From Spirillospora albida (GTDB lineage: Bacteria; Actinomycetota; Actinomycetes; Streptosporangiales; Streptosporangiaceae), in NCBI RefSeq assembly GCF_000718255.1, contig NZ_JOFJ01000003.1:310001-374000 (forward strand): DNA of 64,000 nt, in the 5' to 3' direction. Under the pieces are notes generated by a model that searched no databases, was not told the DNA's origin, and saw only the letters and a list, made by a program, of their open reading frames with translations. Shown piece after piece: positions 8,003 to 16,447 of this stretch; position 1 is the stretch's first letter; the number at the start of each line of letters is the position of its first letter. The position numbers were made by a program, and so were the translations under genes.

Positions 8003-8102
8003 CTTCCCGATCCTCTCGGAACGAGAGGTCCGGACGACCGATCAGGGTGCCCGCGCGGACACCGCGACCGGCCCCGGCGCGCCGGCGCGGCCATCGCCCC
8101 GC

Positions 8103-8690
8103 TCAGCTCATACGCCTCATGATGTGCTCGACGAGGGTGATGAGGATCTGCTTGGCGTCCTCGCGGTCCCGGACGTCGCAGGAGACGACGGGGATGTCGG
8201 AGGGCAGGTCCAGGGCGTCGCGGACCTGGTCGGCGGTGTGCGGGGCCGCGCCGTCGAAGCGGTTGACGCCGATGATGAAGGGGACCCCGCGCCGCTCGAA
8301 GTAGTCGACGGACGCGAAGCAGTCGGCGAGTCGGCGGGTGTCGACGAGGACGACGGCGCCGAGGGCCCCCTTGGCGAGCTCGTCCCACATGAACCAGAAG
8401 CGGTCCTGGCCGGGGGTGCCGAAGACGAAGAGGACGAGGCCGTTCGGCAGCGTGATGCGCCCGAAGTCCATCGCCACGGTGGTGGTGGTCTTCGACGCGA
8501 CCGCGCTGGTGTCGTCGATCCCGATGCTCTTCTCGGTGAGGGCCTCCTCGGTGCGCAGCGGGCGGATCTCGCTGACCGCGCTGACGAGGGTGGTTTTGCC
8601 CACGCCGAAACCGCCGGCGACGAGGATCTTGACGGTCAGCGCCGAGTCGCCCGCGGGCGGGGCGGCCGTGTCAGAGCGCACGGATTCCAT
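8103..8690 (-). CDS. conservon small GTPase (CvnD type)
   Basis: 195 residues. The P-loop is GGFGVGKTT, switch-region Thr residues follow (KTTTTVAMDFG), the G3-like motif is FVFGTPGQDRF and the G4-like motif is NRFD. This is the layout of MglA/Ras-like GTPases of actinobacterial conservons. ATG at 8690 is preceded by AAGGAAG and overlaps the end of cvnC by 20 bases, so translation is coupled. In Streptomyces, CvnD partners with the roadblock protein CvnB and the membrane kinase CvnA in a signalling complex resembling eukaryotic G-protein modules. The gene is last in the four-gene operon; no P450 gene (cvnE) follows. Confidence 0.9.
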   Translation of the reverse strand: MESVRSDTAAPPAGDSALTVKILVAGGFGVGKTTLVSAVSEIRPLRTEEALTEKSIGIDDTSAVASKTTTTVAMDFGRITLPNGLVLFVFGTPGQDRFWFMWDELAKGALGAVVLVDTRRLADCFASVDYFERRGVPFIIGVNRFDGAAPHTADQVRDALDLPSDIPVVSCDVRDREDAKQILITLVEHIMRRMS

Positions 8691-9084
8691 CGATCACTTC
8701 CTTGAGTACGCGCTCGCTGGGGAACTGCGCCACCGGGGCGGGGCGCCGGACACCGATCAGCGAGTGGTCGAGCAGATCGCCGAGGAGGACGCGGACGACC
8801 CCGAGCGGGAGTTCGAGGTCCGACGCTATCTCGGCGACCGACAGCGGTGTACGGCAAAGGTCCAAGATCATCTCATGTTCCGGCTCCGGGGCCCACGGCG
8901 CGTGCGGGAGCGCGCCGTCGGCCTCGGGGGCGGCCTCCGCGGTGACGATCAGGGCGACGAGGTCGAACTCGCCGCCCTCATAGTGGGTGCGGCCGCGGGT
9001 GAGCGCGTAGGGGCGCACCACGGGGCCCGCCGCGTCGTCGTACCAGCCGGTGCCGTGCGGCCCCTCTCCTTCCGTGCCGTCCAT
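8671..9084 (-). CDS. conservon DUF742 protein (CvnC type)
   Basis: 137 residues. It opens with VVRPYALTRGRTHYEGGEFDLVALIV and has the winged-helix-like segment LCRTPLSVAEIASDLELPLGVVRVLLGDLLDHSLIGV, both diagnostic of DUF742. Its ATG is one base after the stop of cvnB and its end overlaps cvnD, so all are one transcript. The family is an accessory of conservon signalling complexes; its biochemical role is poorly known, but the wHTH-like fold suggests a regulatory adaptor. Confidence 0.9.
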   Translation of the reverse strand: MDGTEGEGPHGTGWYDDAAGPVVRPYALTRGRTHYEGGEFDLVALIVTAEAAPEADGALPHAPWAPEPEHEMILDLCRTPLSVAEIASDLELPLGVVRVLLGDLLDHSLIGVRRPAPVAQFPSERVLKEVIDGIRAL

Positions 9085-9085
9085 G

Positions 9086-9517
9086 TCAGACCCCCGCCAC
9101 CCGGGGATCGGCCGACAGGTGCTGGCCGACGCGCGTCACCAGCATCGCCATCTCGTAGGCGATCATCCCGAGGTCGGCGTCGGAGTCGGCGAGGACGGCG
9201 AGGCAGGCGCCGCGCCCGGCGGCGGTCACGAAGAGGAACGCCGACTCCATCTCCACGATGGTCTGCCGGACGGGCCCGCCGCCGAACGACTCCCCGGCGC
9301 CGCGGGCGAGGCTCTGGAAGCTCGCCGCGACGGCGGCCAGGTGATCGGACTCCTCGGCGGCGAGGCCGCGCGACGCGGCGATGCGCAGCCCGTCGCTGGA
9401 CAGGACGACCGCGTTCTGCACCTGCGCGACGCGCTGCACGAGGCTGTCGAGCAGCCAGTTCAGCTCGGCGCCCGCACCGCCCTGAGACTCCTTGCCGGAG
9501 TGCTGGGCATTCGTCAT
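9086..9517 (-). CDS. conservon roadblock/LC7 protein (CvnB type)
   Basis: 143 residues. The roadblock/LC7 signature is seen in ELNWLLDSLVQRVAQVQ and AVVLSSDGLRIAASRGL, then the strand SAFLFVTAAGRGACLAVLAD. MglB-like roadblock proteins act as GTPase-activating or docking partners for the cognate small GTPase. Its ATG overlaps the cvnA stop (ATGA at 9514-9517). The conserved order A-B-C-D is the main evidence for the assignment. Confidence 0.92.
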   Translation of the reverse strand: MTNAQHSGKESQGGAGAELNWLLDSLVQRVAQVQNAVVLSSDGLRIAASRGLAAEESDHLAAVAASFQSLARGAGESFGGGPVRQTIVEMESAFLFVTAAGRGACLAVLADSDADLGMIAYEMAMLVTRVGQHLSADPRVAGV

Positions 9518-12021
9518 GGGGTGTCGTCCTCCTGGTCGCCTCGGTTCCGCCCTGCCTCGCCGTGCTCCGCGTCCGGGGGCGGCGCGTCGGTACGGGCGCG
9601 CTCCCAGCCGCGTTGCATGGCGGACAGCTTGCTTCGCATCGTCTCTGGTGAACGGTCGTCCCCGCCCGGACCGGGGGGAGGGGGTACAGGGGCGGCCAAG
9701 GGCGCGGCGGGGGCGGGCTCCGCGGGAGCGGGCTCGGGGACCGGCAGGCCCTGGGCGGCGAGGTGGGCGTCCACCCGCGCCTTCAGCTGGGGCGCGAGGT
9801 GGGTCTGCCGGCGGCGCTTGGGAAGGTCGCCGCCGGGCTCGGGCGCGGCGGCCGGCTCGGGCGCGGCGGCCGTGGCGGGAGCCGGGTCGGGTGCCGCGAC
9901 CGGTTCGGGGACGGTCTCGACGAGCCGGACGGGCGCCTCGACGGCGGGCGCGGCCGGGGCGGCGACCGCTGCGGGCGGCTGCGCCTGCGGCAGGGGGAGC
10001 GGGCCGGTGGTGCGGCGGACGGGCTGGTCCGGCTCGGCGTCCTCGACGAGGAGGGCGCCGGGGATCAGCGCGATCGCGGTCGTCCCGCCGTAGGGCGACG
10101 GCCGGAGCGTCACCTTGATCTCGTGCCGTTCGGCGAGCCGCGCGACGACGAACAGGCCGAGCTGGGCGCTGTCGGACGGGTCGAACTCGGGCGGGTGCGC
10201 CAGCCGCTCGTTGGCGGCGCGGAGGGCCTCGGGGGTCATGCCGAGGCCGCGGTCCTCGATCTCCAGGGCGAAGCCGTTGGACACGGGGTGGCCGCTGACC
10301 CGGACGGGCGACTGCGGCGGGGAGAACGTGGTGGCGTTCTCGACGATCTCGGCGAGCAGGTGGATGACGTCGGCGACCGCGGAGCCGACCAGCGCGACGC
10401 GCGGCAGCGGCTGGACGCGGACGCGGGGGTAGTCCTCGACCTCGGCGACGGCGCCGCGGACGACGTCGACGAGCGGGACGGGCCGCCGCCAGCCGCGTCC
10501 GGCGGACTTGCCGGCCAGGATGACCAGGCCCTCGGCGTGCCGCCGCATGCGGGTGGCGAGGTGGTCGAGCCGGAACAGGTCGGACAGCTCGGCGGGGTCC
10601 TCGGTGCGGCGCTCCATGGTGTCGAGCAGGCTGAGCTGCCGGTGGACGAGCGCCTGGTTGCGGCGGGCGAGGTTGACGAACACCTCGCTGACGCCGCGGC
10701 GGGCGGCGATCTCGCCGGCGGCCGCGCCGAGGAACGCGTCGCGGGCCCTGTCGAACGAGTGGGCGATCTGCTTGATCTCGTTGATCCGGTAGTCGAACTC
10801 GGGGGTCTCGCCCGGGTCCATCGGCTTGCCCTCGCGGGCCTGCCGGGCGAGCAGGGGCAGCCGTTCGCGCGTGAAGTCGACGACGCCCGCGGCGAGCGTC
10901 CGGCACTCGCGGATGAGCCGGCGGGACACCCGGACGGCGATGAGGGTCGACACCAGGATGGCGAGGAGGCCGAGGCCGCCGGCGACGGCGAGGCGCGCGA
11001 AGACGCCCATCGCGATGCCGCGGGCGTGCCCGACGATGTGGTCGAGGACCTGGTCCTCGAACGCGAACAGGCGCGCGTTGACCGTGTCCATGAGGGAGCG
11101 CCAGCTGCTCGGGTCGACGGGCAGGGCGCGGGCGGAGCTCGTGCGGGCGCCGTCGGCGGGCGTGCCCGTCCGCCGACGGGCGGGCGTCGCGGACGTCGTG
11201 GGCGACGTGGGCGCGGCGGGACCGGTGGTGCGGTCGAGCTCCCCGCGGATGACCTGGTTCTCCAGCGCGCGCAGCTGCGCGTACTGCGGCGAGGACGTGA
11301 TGAGCCGGTACTTCGCGAGGTCGTCCTCGTAGAGGTCGCGGGTGCTGTCGCTGAACAGGTTCCGCTGGGCGCCGACGAGCTGGGCGAACTCGCCGCGCTC
11401 GGCGGCGGTGAGGCGGCCGGCGGCGAGCGCGCCGGTGAGCAGGGCGTCCTCGCGCGAGAGGTACTCGCGGGACCGGCTGATGGCGGTCAGCGCGCGCGCG
11501 TCGGAGGTGATGCTGCCGTCCTGGGGGGTGGCGGCGGTGTAGACGGCGTAGCAGGCGTCGATGAGGTCGGAGTACTCGCGCAGGGCGCGGGCGCGGTCGG
11601 TGGCGCGCTGGTCGACGCCGCGGCGGATCTCGTCCAGGGTGCCGAGCGCGGTGACGAGCGCGTCGAGCCGCTGGAGGACGCGGTGCTGGCTGACGCCGCG
11701 CAGGCTCTCACCCCGGACGTTGCTCCGAAGCACCTCGCTGATCTGGTCGGTGGCCTGCCGCTGGCTCCGCATGGCACCGGAGTTCGCGGTGCGCGGGTCG
11801 CCGAGCTCGGCGAGCGAGAGGCGGCGTTCCCTCTGCAGCGCGATGACGAGGTCCTGGGTGGGGGTGAGCCCCTCCTCCTGGAACGTCTGGCCCCGCACCA
11901 GGTTCAGGGCGTCGCCGAAGGTGACCGCGGTGAGGAAGCTCCACAGGGCGGCGAGCGCGAGCAGCGGCACGAGGACCAGCACGGCGGTCCTCGTGCGGAT
12001 CGAGGAGAGGCGGGGGGCCAT
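9514..12021 (-). CDS. conservon sensor histidine kinase-like protein (CvnA type)
   Basis: 835 residues from ATG at 12021 (a GTG one codon earlier is an alternative). Transmembrane helix 1 is at about 12-33, followed by an extracellular nitrate/nitrite-sensing (NIT-type) helical domain, for example RLDALVTALGTLDEIRRG and EYLSREDALLTGAL. A second transmembrane helix and a HAMP-like linker come next. The ATPase domain has N box AEIVENATTFSPP, G1 EDRGLGM and G2 QLGLFVV. No clear phospho-acceptor His box is visible, as in other CvnA proteins. The C-terminal 200 residues are Pro/Ala-rich and probably disordered. Heads the four-gene operon. Confidence 0.9.
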   Translation of the reverse strand: MAPRLSSIRTRTAVLVLVPLLALAALWSFLTAVTFGDALNLVRGQTFQEEGLTPTQDLVIALQRERRLSLAELGDPRTANSGAMRSQRQATDQISEVLRSNVRGESLRGVSQHRVLQRLDALVTALGTLDEIRRGVDQRATDRARALREYSDLIDACYAVYTAATPQDGSITSDARALTAISRSREYLSREDALLTGALAAGRLTAAERGEFAQLVGAQRNLFSDSTRDLYEDDLAKYRLITSSPQYAQLRALENQVIRGELDRTTGPAAPTSPTTSATPARRRTGTPADGARTSSARALPVDPSSWRSLMDTVNARLFAFEDQVLDHIVGHARGIAMGVFARLAVAGGLGLLAILVSTLIAVRVSRRLIRECRTLAAGVVDFTRERLPLLARQAREGKPMDPGETPEFDYRINEIKQIAHSFDRARDAFLGAAAGEIAARRGVSEVFVNLARRNQALVHRQLSLLDTMERRTEDPAELSDLFRLDHLATRMRRHAEGLVILAGKSAGRGWRRPVPLVDVVRGAVAEVEDYPRVRVQPLPRVALVGSAVADVIHLLAEIVENATTFSPPQSPVRVSGHPVSNGFALEIEDRGLGMTPEALRAANERLAHPPEFDPSDSAQLGLFVVARLAERHEIKVTLRPSPYGGTTAIALIPGALLVEDAEPDQPVRRTTGPLPLPQAQPPAAVAAPAAPAVEAPVRLVETVPEPVAAPDPAPATAAAPEPAAAPEPGGDLPKRRRQTHLAPQLKARVDAHLAAQGLPVPEPAPAEPAPAAPLAAPVPPPPGPGGDDRSPETMRSKLSAMQRGWERARTDAPPPDAEHGEAGRNRGDQEDDTP

Positions 12022-12430
12022 CACGATGGGCGGACCAGCCTCTGCTGCGGGAAGCTCACGGGTTCGGCCTTCGGCATTGGGGGTGCGACATGCGGGGAAA
12101 CCTCCCGATGCGGGGTATACGGGGGTCTGCCGGAGCCTACTACGTCGGCGCTTCCGGCGATCGGACGGCCGGATGGCCCCGGACCCTGCGATGATAAAGG
12201 CGGACGGCCGCACCGGGAGAAGTTTCGTCCCATATGCCCCGTAGCCCCCTGTCGGTGGTAGAGAGTATCCAGCGACCCGTCTGGAAGGGAGACCGGCGAT
12301 CTATACCGGCAGCGACCGCGGCGACGACGCCGCGACCGGCCCCCCGCGGCGGCCGGACGACCCCCCGTACCCGCGGCTTGAGCAGGGCATGGCGCCGCCG
12401 CACGACCGCGGGGGCGTTACGATTCCCGCC
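12022..12430. other. divergent intergenic region between cvnA and a CbiX-like gene
   Basis: About 410 bases without a convincing gene. On the minus strand TATACC (12114-12119 on the plus numbering) is a possible -10 for the conservon. Its leader contains an 18-codon frame beginning MPKAEPVSF whose TGA overlaps the cvnA ATG (TGATG at 12019-12023), a layout that would allow translational coupling. No clear promoter for the rightward gene is seen. Confidence 0.4.
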
Positions 12431-13270
12431 GTGAGTTCCGATAGCCAGGCATCCGAGGCACTTCCGTCGCGCCGCCGCCGCACACCCCGCGGCGGGCGGC
12501 ACCGCGGCGACGAATCCTTCCTGCTGCCCCCCGGCTCGCCCACGCTCGTCCTGGCCGTGCCCGGCGCCGCCCGGCGGACCGGCGCGGAGATCGCCGCGGA
12601 GCTCGCGCGGCTGGTCGAGATCGAGCACACCGGCCAGCCCGCGCTCGTCGGCCACGTTGCGGGCGACGAGGCGAGCCTGCCCGCGGTCCTCGCGGCCCTG
12701 CCGCGCCAGGACGAGGTCACCGCCGTGGTCGTCCCCCTGACCACCGGGCCCGACCCGGCGCTCGAGGCCGCGATCGGCGCGGCCATCGCCGCCGCCCCGG
12801 TGCGCGCCGTCGCCGCCGAGCCGCTCGGCCCGCACCCCCTCATCGCCGAGGCGCTGCACGACCGGCTCGCCGACGCCGGCCTCGCCCGCGCCGACCGCAT
12901 CCGGATGATGACCATGGTGACCGCCGCGACCGGCGTCATCGTCGCCACCCCCGGCGGCGCGACCGCCGTCCGGCAGGCCGAGGTCACCAGCGTCCTGCTG
13001 GCCTCCCGGCTCGCCTCCCCCGTCTTCACCGGCTCGCTCACCGACGACGCGACCCTCCGGGCCATGGCCGACCAGCTGCGCGCGTCCGGCGCCGCCAGCG
13101 TGGCGCTCGCCCCCCACCTCATCGGCATCGAGCCCGAAGCCGGCCGGATCCCCGCCGCGGCCGCGGCCGTCGGCGCCGCCTACGCCGCACCCCTGGGCGC
13201 CCACCCGGCCCTGGCCCGGCTGGCGGCGCTGCGCTACGTGGAGGCTCTTTCGTCCGCCCTGGCGGGCTGA
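12431..13270 (+). CDS. CbiX/sirohydrochlorin-chelatase-fold protein lacking metal-binding His
   Basis: 279 residues from GTG at 12431. Two CbiX-like halves are present. The N-terminal half has the strand PTLVLAVPGAA where an active enzyme has GHGSR. The C-terminal half ends in PLGAHPALARLAALRYVEAL, which is the usual ending of actinobacterial CbiX-like chelatases. The catalytic histidines of the first half are replaced, so cobalt or iron insertion is doubtful. The first 40 residues are basic (RRRRTPRGGRHRG) and probably unstructured. No siroheme or cobalamin genes are nearby. A conserved but unassigned role is likely. Confidence 0.65.
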   Translation: MSSDSQASEALPSRRRRTPRGGRHRGDESFLLPPGSPTLVLAVPGAARRTGAEIAAELARLVEIEHTGQPALVGHVAGDEASLPAVLAALPRQDEVTAVVVPLTTGPDPALEAAIGAAIAAAPVRAVAAEPLGPHPLIAEALHDRLADAGLARADRIRMMTMVTAATGVIVATPGGATAVRQAEVTSVLLASRLASPVFTGSLTDDATLRAMADQLRASGAASVALAPHLIGIEPEAGRIPAAAAAVGAAYAAPLGAHPALARLAALRYVEALSSALAG

Positions 13271-13291
13271 GGGGGACGACCCCCCTCAGCC
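13265..13291. terminator. terminator hairpin between convergent genes
   Basis: GGCTGAGGGGG (13265-13275) and CCCCCTCAGCC (13281-13291) form a perfect 11-bp stem with a five-base loop. The stop codon of the CbiX-like gene is inside the first arm. It could serve both this gene and the enoyl-CoA hydratase gene that arrives from the other side. Confidence 0.6.
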
Positions 13292-13373
13292 CGGGGCGGC
13301 GACGGGCAACCGCACGGCGTTCACCGGCGCTCGCTCCTGCGGTGCCCGCCGCCGGACCGGGTCGGGGATCCTC

Positions 13374-14168
13374 TCAGCGGTCGTGGAAGGTGGGCGGGCG
13401 TTTCTCCATGGTCGCCGACATGCCTTCGACCAGGTCCTCGGTGAAGAACGCCAGGGTCTGGATGCCCGTCTCCGCCAGCAGCTGCTGACGCAGGCCCGGG
13501 ACGTCCAAGGACATGTTCAGCAGCTCCTTCGTGCGGCGCAGGCCGTACGGGGAGCGGGCCAGCAGGGCGTCGGCGAGGGCGTGCGCGGCGTCCAGGTCGC
13601 CGCCCTCGGGGGCCAGTTCGGTGATCAGCCCGAGCGCCTCGGCGCGCGTCACGTCGAGGCGCTGGGCCAGGTAGGAGATCTCCGCCGCCCGCGCGGGGCC
13701 CACCAGCCGGGGCAGCAGCCAGGACAGGCCGCAGTCGCCGGCCGACAGGCCGAGGTTGGTGAACGGGACGACGAAACGGGTGGTGGGGTCGGCGACCCGC
13801 AGGTCGCAGGCCAGCGCCCAGGAGACGCCCATGCCCGCGACCGGGCCGTGCAGGGCCGCGATCACCGGCTGCGGGATCTCCCGCAGCCGGGCGGTGACCT
13901 CGCCGCCCCGCGCGATGCCCTGGTAGAGGCGCTGCGCGCGGCCCTGCGAGCTCGTTTCGCCGCCGTCGCCCTGGATGTCCATGCCGGAGCAGAAGCCCCG
14001 GCCCGCACCGGTGAGCACGACGACACGGGTCGCGGTGTCGCGCATCAGCTCGTGCAGGACGTCGAGCATCTCCTCGGTCAGGGCGCCGTCGACGGCGTTG
14101 AGGCGGTCCGGGCGGGACAGGGTGATGGTGAGCACCCCGTCCCGCCGGTCGAGCGCGATCCCGCCCAA
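13374..14168 (-). CDS. enoyl-CoA hydratase/isomerase family protein
   Basis: 264 residues of crotonase fold. CoA/oxyanion-hole segments are visible (GAGRGFCSGMD and ALHGPVAGMGVSWALACDLRVA), and the second signature LSAGDCGLSWLLPRLVG is near the usual catalytic region. The canonical second Glu is replaced by Asp/Gly-type residues, so the exact reaction (hydration or isomerisation) is uncertain. The start codon is TTG, four bases after the stop of the upstream SDR gene, implying an operon and coupled translation. Probably part of fatty-acid or steroid side-chain beta-oxidation. Confidence 0.85.
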   Translation of the reverse strand: MGGIALDRRDGVLTITLSRPDRLNAVDGALTEEMLDVLHELMRDTATRVVVLTGAGRGFCSGMDIQGDGGETSSQGRAQRLYQGIARGGEVTARLREIPQPVIAALHGPVAGMGVSWALACDLRVADPTTRFVVPFTNLGLSAGDCGLSWLLPRLVGPARAAEISYLAQRLDVTRAEALGLITELAPEGGDLDAAHALADALLARSPYGLRRTKELLNMSLDVPGLRQQLLAETGIQTLAFFTEDLVEGMSATMEKRPPTFHDR

Positions 14169-14172
14169 CGGC

Positions 14173-15075
14173 TCAGGAGGTGAGCTGCTGGATGAGGGGA
14201 CCCATCTGCTCGCCCACGTTCTTGAAGACCGTGAGCGGCTCGGCGGCGTTGACGGCCGCCCAGTTGTCGCGGACGTCCTCGACCGACAGGGTCGCCTTCT
14301 GGCCGTAGCCGGGGCCCTCCGCCACGAAGATCTTGGCGATCCGGCCGCCGCCGACCGTGTAGACCTCGCCGGAGTCGGTGTTGTCCTCGTGCGCGAGCCA
14401 CGCCACGAGCGGCGTGACCTGGTCGACGCCGAGCTTGTCGGCGAAGTCGGCGGGCAGGAGGTCCTCGGTCATCCGGGTCCACGCGACGGGGGCGATCGCG
14501 TTGGCCTTGATGTTGTACTTGGCGCCCTCCTGCGCGAGCGTCTTGGTGAACCCGACGAGGCCCATCTTCGCGGTCGCGTAGTTGGCCTGGCCGAAGTTGC
14601 CGAACAGCCCCGCCGGGGACGAGGTGTTGACGATGCGGCCGTAGCCCTGCTCGCGCAGGTGCGTCCACGCGGCGCCCGAGACCAGGAAGGAGCCGCGCAG
14701 GTGCACGGCGATGACCGAGTCGAACTCCTCGACGGACATGTTCTTGAACGACTTGTCGCGCAGGATGCCGGCGTTGTTGACCACGATGTCGATCTTGCCG
14801 AACGCGTCCAGCGCGGTCTGGACGATCGCCTGCGCGCCCTCGGGCGTCGCGACGTTGTCGGGGTTGGCGACGGCCTCGCCGCCGTTCTTCTTGATCTCGT
14901 CCACGACCTCCTGGGCCGGGCCGGCGGAGGCCCCGGCGCCGGTCCGGTCGCCGCCGAGGTCGTTCACGACGACCTTCGCACCGCGTGCGGCCAGCTCGAG
15001 GGCGTGCTGGCGGCCGAGGCCGTGCCCGGCCCCGGTCACGACCGCGACGCGGCCGTCGTAGCGCAGTTCCGACAT
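14173..15075 (-). CDS. SDR oxidoreductase, MFE-2/HSD17B4-like 3-hydroxyacyl-CoA dehydrogenase
   Basis: 300 residues. ATG at 15075 is chosen because GAGGAG lies eight bases before it; a start 21 bases further upstream lacks one. Motifs are TGAGHGLGRQ (NAD binding), NNAG (VVNNAGILRD), Ser in NTSSPAG and the catalytic YATAK. The long C-terminal extension and the DLGG segment match the dehydrogenase half of peroxisomal multifunctional enzyme 2 and mycobacterial Hsd4A-type proteins, which oxidise 3-hydroxyacyl-CoA in lipid or sterol side-chain degradation. The enoyl-CoA hydratase gene follows directly. Confidence 0.88.
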   Translation of the reverse strand: MSELRYDGRVAVVTGAGHGLGRQHALELAARGAKVVVNDLGGDRTGAGASAGPAQEVVDEIKKNGGEAVANPDNVATPEGAQAIVQTALDAFGKIDIVVNNAGILRDKSFKNMSVEEFDSVIAVHLRGSFLVSGAAWTHLREQGYGRIVNTSSPAGLFGNFGQANYATAKMGLVGFTKTLAQEGAKYNIKANAIAPVAWTRMTEDLLPADFADKLGVDQVTPLVAWLAHEDNTDSGEVYTVGGGRIAKIFVAEGPGYGQKATLSVEDVRDNWAAVNAAEPLTVFKNVGEQMGPLIQQLTS

Positions 15076-15309
15076 GTCTGTCTCCTCACATCGCACCGAC
15101 TGCGATCACGGTGATCACCACGGGGTCGCCCCCGTGGCACCAGTAAACCGAATGTCGCTCGGCTTCGCCTCCCTGGGGTGCCCGCCGACACACCGGACCG
15201 GGGGCCACTCCTGCGGCTTCTGGGGAAGTTGCGTCGAATGCACGATTTCACCGGGACGGTACGCGTAGTCTCCTCTGCCATCGCCCGCCGACCCGGAGGT
15301 CCTCCCCCG

Positions 15310-16383
15310 ATGAGCCCGGACGAAGCGACCCCTCCGCTCCCCCGCCCCTACCGCGTCGTCCAGTGGGCGACCGGGGCGGTCGGCCGCGCCGTGATCCGCG
15401 ACGTCCTGGACCGGCCCGGCCTGGAACTCGCCGGCGCCTGGGTCCACACCCCGGGCAAGCACGGCGTGGACGCCGCCGCCCTGGCGGGCCGCGACCCGAT
15501 CGGCGTGCCCGCCACCGGCGACATCGACGACATCCTCGCGCTGGACGCCGACTGCGTCGTCTACGCGCCCGGCCCGATGGGCGATCCGTTCGCCGACCTC
15601 GAGCCGGTCCGCGCGCTGCTCGCGTCCGGCAAGAACGTGATCTCCCTGACCGGGCTCGTCTACCCCTACGCGCACGGCCCCCGCCTGGCGAGCGAGCTGG
15701 AGCAGGCGTGCAAGCGCGGCGGCGTGTCCGTGCACGGCTGCGGGGTCAGCCCCGGCTTCATGCCGGACGTGATGCCGATCGTGCTGTCGCGGCTGTCCCG
15801 CCGGATCACGCACGTGTACGTCCGCGAATGCATGGACCTGTCGGAGCACCCGTCCTGGCGGCTGGTCCACGACACCCTCGGCATCGGCAGGGACGAGGAG
15901 TCCTACCTGCGCTCGCTGCGCCCCACCCGCACCGCCGTCCGGTCGGTGTTCTCCGAGAGCCTGCACCTGGTGGCGGCCGGGCTCCGCGTCGACCTCGACG
16001 ACATCGACGTGGACGTCGACTACCGCTTCGCCGGCACCGACCTGCCCACCGCGGCGGGCGTCGTCCGGCGCGGGAGCGTCGCGGCCGCCCGCTGGACGGT
16101 CAGCGGCCTCGCGGGAGGGCGGCCCGTCATCACGATCGAGGTCGTCCACAAGGCGGACGCGGCCCGCATCCCCGACTGGGGGCCGCCCGGGTACGCCGTC
16201 CGCGTGCACGGCCGCCCCTCCATCACGCTCACCACCGGCGAGGACTGGGTCACCAGCGGGGTCGCCGCGGCCGCCTCGCACGCCGTCAACGCGATCCCCG
16301 TCGTGTGCGCGGCCGAGCCCGGCATCAGGACGTACCTGGACCTGCCCCTCGTCACCGGCCGGATGGAACTCGACGGCCCCTGA
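15310..16383 (+). CDS. DapB-like NAD(P)-dependent reductase
   Basis: 357 residues. ATG at 15310 is preceded by GGAGG; the longer frame upstream has no support. The N-terminus YRVVQWATGAVGRAVIRDVLD is a Rossmann motif of the dihydrodipicolinate-reductase/2,4-diaminopentanoate-dehydrogenase superfamily, followed by LELAGAWVHTPGKHG. The lysine-pathway dapB signature is missing, so it is not the biosynthetic DapB. Paralogues of this type are numerous in mycobacteria and related actinomycetes, often near lipid genes. It is divergent from the SDR-hydratase operon and may share control with it. Substrate unknown. Confidence 0.8.
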   Translation: MSPDEATPPLPRPYRVVQWATGAVGRAVIRDVLDRPGLELAGAWVHTPGKHGVDAAALAGRDPIGVPATGDIDDILALDADCVVYAPGPMGDPFADLEPVRALLASGKNVISLTGLVYPYAHGPRLASELEQACKRGGVSVHGCGVSPGFMPDVMPIVLSRLSRRITHVYVRECMDLSEHPSWRLVHDTLGIGRDEESYLRSLRPTRTAVRSVFSESLHLVAAGLRVDLDDIDVDVDYRFAGTDLPTAAGVVRRGSVAAARWTVSGLAGGRPVITIEVVHKADAARIPDWGPPGYAVRVHGRPSITLTTGEDWVTSGVAAAASHAVNAIPVVCAAEPGIRTYLDLPLVTGRMELDGP

Positions 16384-16447
16384 TCCGCGCGGCGGGCGTA
16401 GTTTGCAAGCAGGAGCGGGCGGCGGGCACGCGGGAAGGGGCGCCAAC

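Noticed and set aside
12021..12233. 70-residue frame upstream of cvnA as a gene
   Set aside because: Only its last 18 codons have a sensible start; no ribosome site or conservation evidence, so it is kept only as a possible leader peptide.
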